Of a DNA stretch of 64,000 bases, positions 61,497 to 64,000 are shown piece by piece. Under the pieces are notes generated by a model. The model was not told the DNA's origin and did no database searches. It saw nothing but the letters and a program-made list of their open reading frames with translations. The DNA comes from Pseudohongiella sp. (GTDB lineage: Bacteria > Pseudomonadota > Gammaproteobacteria > Pseudomonadales > Pseudohongiellaceae): NCBI GenBank assembly GCA_030651695.1, contig JAUSCD010000008.1, forward strand, positions 62,001 to 126,000, given 5' to 3'. The translations under genes were made by a program, and so were the position numbers. Each line of letters begins with the position of its first letter. Position 1 is the stretch's first letter.

Positions 61497-62777
61497 TCAG
61501 TCTGTGCTTCCGGGCTGCACACCAAAATCAATTTCAACCCGTGTACCCTGACCCGGTTCGCTGCTCAGGTTGATTTTCCAATTGAAGCGTTCACATAAGC
61601 GGCGAACAAGATCCAGCCCCATACCGGTGCCTTGATGCTTGGTGGAGTAACTGCGCTCAAACACCCGCGCCAGCTGATCAGCAGCGATACCTTCTCCGGT
61701 ATCTTCTATAGACAGGCAACTGCCTTGCAAACGGATAGAGATTTGACCATCCGTAGTGTGTTCAATTGCGTTTCGCAACAGATTGCTTAACACCATTTGT
61801 ACAATACTTGCACTTTGATCAAGCCACAGTTCAGTCTGCAGCTGCTGATGCAACTCAATGTTGTGCACTTTGAGCTGCGCGTCGTGATCTTCTGCCAGGC
61901 GGTTAATCACACGACTGAGCTGAGTGCGCTGAGCAATCTGCACCGGGCGCGCTTCCTCTCGAGACAACAGCAGACTGACTTCAATGAAACCTAACATATC
62001 TTGGCAAGCGCGTGAGATGCGCTGTAAAGTGCGCTGAAAAGATACCGACTGACCGGAGGCCTGCGATTCCAGCACTTCCACCGCTCCCATGACTACCGAC
62101 AATGGCGTGCGCAATTCATGACTGGCAGCTACCGCAAAATATTTTTCGCGCTCAACAAAACGATCAAGACGCTCCAGATACAGATCAAAAGCGTGGGCAA
62201 TACGCGCCACTTCATTGCCATAGGGGCCGGATGCCACACGCACCCCGCGTTGATCCGGTCGTATAGCAGAGAGTTTTTTCGTCAGCGCCTGCAACGGTGA
62301 CAATACTGCCAGCGAGGCCCAGTACCCTGCAAAAATTGCGACTACCAACACCAATAGCACACCCGCTGCCAATAGCCGCAGCAGCCAGTGTTCCTGTTGC
62401 TCCCACTCGGATATATCCTGACTGAGCACTACAGGTCCCGCCGCAGAGTAGCGCACCTCAACCTGAAAATATCGATCGGACACCCGGACACTGTGATGTG
62501 AACCTTCAGACAATGAGGCAAACTGCGCTGGCATAGCCTCCAATCCCGGACCGTAATATAAATGCCAGTCGCTCAACAGACTGTCATCAAACTGAGCAGG
62601 ACCGCCGGGTGATTCCATGATCAATGTGAGTTGATCGGACACCATATGCCCGAACGCCACCGCCTCAAGTCTGACTTTGATCTCCCAGATAACCCCCACA
62701 AATAATGTGCTGATCACCGTTACCAGCAACACAATTGCCAGCATGACTCTTGCACGCAGACTCAACTGCCTGATCAT
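61497..62777 (-). CDS. Sensor histidine kinase of an OmpR-type two-component system
   Basis: 426 aa from the ATG at 62777. Two membrane helices (about 9-30 and 130-152) bound a small periplasmic domain; a HAMP-like stretch follows. The H-box is ASHELRTPLSVVMGA, the N-box LSNLLRNAIEHT, G1 IEDTGEGIA and G2 GTGMGLDLV. It starts as ATGA inside the end of the response regulator gene, the usual RR-HK order. The signal is not evident from the sequence; a divergent efflux gene suggests a toxic compound or metal. Confidence 0.92.
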   Translation of the reverse strand: MIRQLSLRARVMLAIVLLVTVISTLFVGVIWEIKVRLEAVAFGHMVSDQLTLIMESPGGPAQFDDSLLSDWHLYYGPGLEAMPAQFASLSEGSHHSVRVSDRYFQVEVRYSAAGPVVLSQDISEWEQQEHWLLRLLAAGVLLVLVVAIFAGYWASLAVLSPLQALTKKLSAIRPDQRGVRVASGPYGNEVARIAHAFDLYLERLDRFVEREKYFAVAASHELRTPLSVVMGAVEVLESQASGQSVSFQRTLQRISRACQDMLGFIEVSLLLSREEARPVQIAQRTQLSRVINRLAEDHDAQLKVHNIELHQQLQTELWLDQSASIVQMVLSNLLRNAIEHTTDGQISIRLQGSCLSIEDTGEGIAADQLARVFERSYSTKHQGTGMGLDLVRRLCERFNWKINLSSEPGQGTRVEIDFGVQPGSTD

Positions 62778-63484
62778 CGGACTTCTCTCTGCGCGCACAA
62801 GCGATAACCTATACCGTGTACGGTATGAATCAGTTTTTCGGAAAAAGGTTTGTCTACTATCATACGCAAGGCGTAAATGTGAGTACGCAGAATATCATTG
62901 TCCGGAGGACTGTCGCCCCAGACATGCTGCTCCAGCTCCTCACGTGTCACCACTCTGTTCGAGTTACGCATCAGCGACTCCAGCAGACGACGCTGTACCG
63001 GGTTCAGCTCCAGCATCACACCCTGACGCTGAGCTTGGCGTTTGTCGGGCGTGTAAACCAGATCTTCCACCTCAAGTGCAGCCGCAGCTGAACGTTGCGA
63101 ACCGCGTTTGACCAGTGCCATCAGTCTGGCTTCCAGCTCCCTTATCGAGAACGGTTTCACCAGATAGTCATCTGCACCTGCTGCAAATCCCTCCAGCTTA
63201 TCGTCCAGCTGATCACGCGCAGTCAACATCAGTACCGGCGTGGTGACACCCCATTGCTGACGCAGCTGCTGGCACAGCTCTAAACCACTTATGCCGGGTA
63301 GCATTACATCCATCACTATGACATCAAATCCTGCTGCCCTTGTCTGGCTATTCAGATGAGCAGTAGCCAGCATAAGCCCAGCCGTACCGGTAGCGGCAAA
63401 GTCTAGGGTGTGCCCGAGCGGCTCAAGGTAGTCCGCTATATTGGCAGCGATATCGCGATTATCTTCTATCACCAGAATATTCAT
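62774..63484 (-). CDS. OmpR/PhoB-type response regulator
   Basis: 236 aa. The receiver starts MNILVIEDNRD, the phospho-acceptor Asp lies in VIVMDVMLPGISG, the switch is VLMLTARD and the Lys is in DDYLVKPFSIRELEAR. A winged-helix DNA-binding domain follows (LNPVQRRLLESLMRN, then VVTREELEQHVWG, DNDILRTHIYALR and HTVHGIGYRLC). The ATG at 63484 is chosen over a start six codons earlier because it begins the canonical receiver strand. Likely regulates itself and the divergent TolC-like gene. Confidence 0.94.
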   Translation of the reverse strand: MNILVIEDNRDIAANIADYLEPLGHTLDFAATGTAGLMLATAHLNSQTRAAGFDVIVMDVMLPGISGLELCQQLRQQWGVTTPVLMLTARDQLDDKLEGFAAGADDYLVKPFSIRELEARLMALVKRGSQRSAAAALEVEDLVYTPDKRQAQRQGVMLELNPVQRRLLESLMRNSNRVVTREELEQHVWGDSPPDNDILRTHIYALRMIVDKPFSEKLIHTVHGIGYRLCAQREVR

Positions 63485-63617
63485 ATAACCCAATTCCACC
63501 TCAGGTTGCCAGACCCAGTATGGACGGCGTTATGCAAAAATTTTGTCAACAGACATAACAGTACCCCAGCATGGCCGACTCAACCGGCGAATTGCGTTAT
63601 TTAACTCATGGTGCCGG

Positions 63618-63638
63618 CTTTTCGACAAAATTTCGACA
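63618..63638 (+). promoter_or_regulatory. Direct repeat upstream of the TolC-like gene
   Basis: TTCGACA occurs twice (63621-63627 and 63632-63638), with an 11-bp period, in the 200-bp divergent region. OmpR/PhoB proteins bind direct half sites spaced by about one helix turn, so this is a candidate operator of the adjacent response regulator. Confidence 0.45.
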
Positions 63639-63687
63639 TCTTAAAACCTATTCTTGTCGCCTGATGACGTCTTTGGAGAAACTGAAC

Positions 63688-64000
63688 GTGACTGGGCGAT
63701 TTTACAAACTGCATTGCCTGACGCTGGCTCTGGCGACAGCACTGTCCTGTAGTCAATCCACCTTGCGGGCGGCTGAACATCCGCCGGAGCATCCACCTTT
63801 GCAAAAAAGTTCCGGCATTCACTTTGCTGACGCATTTGAGGAAGCACTGAAACAGGCTCCGGAAGATCTGCTCAGACATTCTGCCCGCAATCAGGCAGAC
63901 AGCGTTGCATCTGTGGCTGAACGCTGGATTGTAGGCACACCTGCCTGGCAAACCTCTGTCATTGATGACCGGCTGCGGAGCGATCGCGGACAGCGAGAAC
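63688..64000 (+). CDS. TolC-family outer-membrane efflux protein, N-terminal part (runs out of window)
   Basis: The frame is open from the GTG at 63688 (behind TTTGGAG) to the end; an in-frame ATG at 63664 is an alternative. The start reads as a signal peptide (LTLALATALSCSQSTLRAAE). The mature part has FADAFEEALKQAPEDLL, then ARNQADSVASVAERWI and GTPAWQTSVIDDRLRSDRG, the usual opening of TolC-like outer-membrane factors of RND/metal efflux systems. Only about 104 residues are visible. Divergent from the two-component genes, which probably control it. Confidence 0.72.
   Translation, partial: MTGRFYKLHCLTLALATALSCSQSTLRAAEHPPEHPPLQKSSGIHFADAFEEALKQAPEDLLRHSARNQADSVASVAERWIVGTPAWQTSVIDDRLRSDRGQRE

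Noticed and set aside
1-64000. tRNA, rRNA, CRISPR arrays, prophage or transposase genes
   Set aside because: Looked for by eye on both strands; no cloverleaf-like pattern, regular spacer array or recognisable mobile-element protein was found.

Overview
The window reads as a contiguous chromosomal segment of a free-living, probably marine or aquatic gammaproteobacterium. The evidence is the gene complement (RsuA, an RsmC-type methyltransferase, HrpB, TrxC, FrmA/FghA, YbaK, a Klebsiella-style nas/nir nitrate assimilation system with a NasR antiterminator) and sigma-54 promoters. Genes are tightly packed with many ATGA/TGATG overlaps. I see no phage, transposase, CRISPR array, rRNA or tRNA. The genus cannot be fixed from the sequence alone.

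Layout. 1-0.7 kb: 3' end of a hybrid sensor kinase. 0.75-4.3 kb: an Mla/MCE-type lipid ABC transporter (permease with N-terminal extension, ATPase, MCE protein, lipoprotein). 4.3-5.1 kb: a fusion of an ArsC-type phosphatase/reductase with an ArsR repressor. 5.1-6.9 kb: two rRNA modification enzymes. 7-18 kb (minus strand): a coupled nitrate assimilation operon nirB-nirD-FAD reductase-nasA-cobA-porin-mobA, with a diguanylate cyclase at its distal end. 18-18.6 kb: a divergent control region. 18.6-21.8 kb (plus strand): nitrate ABC transporter (binding protein, permease, ATPase). 21.65-23 kb (minus): nasR. The control region shows, in both directions, a sigma-54 type promoter, then two hexaloop hairpins (A at loop position 1, G at position 4), then a Rho-independent terminator. 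This is the expected target of the NasR ANTAR domain.

23.2-27.4 kb: secreted serine hydrolase, SDR dehydrogenase and acetoacetyl-CoA synthetase, possibly one catabolic unit. 27.4-28.2 kb: a yybP-ykoY manganese riboswitch ahead of a GDT1/UPF0016 Mn exporter. 28.2-38.4 kb: HrpB helicase, small envelope protein, exported dienelactone hydrolase, TrxC, NHL-repeat protein, membrane protein, glutathione-dependent formaldehyde oxidation pair, GNAT acetyltransferase. 38.5-42.2 kb: APC permease coupled to a penicillin-acylase-family lipoprotein. 42.7-58.3 kb: membrane-fused hydrolase, c-di-GMP enzymes, flavoprotein, prolyl aminopeptidase, bactofilin, CPA2 antiporter, and a set of exported enzymes (PLP enzyme, amidohydrolase, FAH-family protein). 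58.4-64 kb: GGDEF-EAL protein, YbaK, an OmpR-type two-component system and the start of a divergent TolC-family gene.

The most unusual element is a family of four ~180-bp intergenic hairpin repeats (34.4, 35.5, 42.2 and 42.5 kb). Their long arms differ between copies but pair almost perfectly within each copy, around conserved bulges and a conserved core. The second notable system is the twin sigma-54/dual-hexaloop attenuation control of nitrate assimilation. Five c-di-GMP proteins (four GGDEF domains, two EAL domains) lie in the window.
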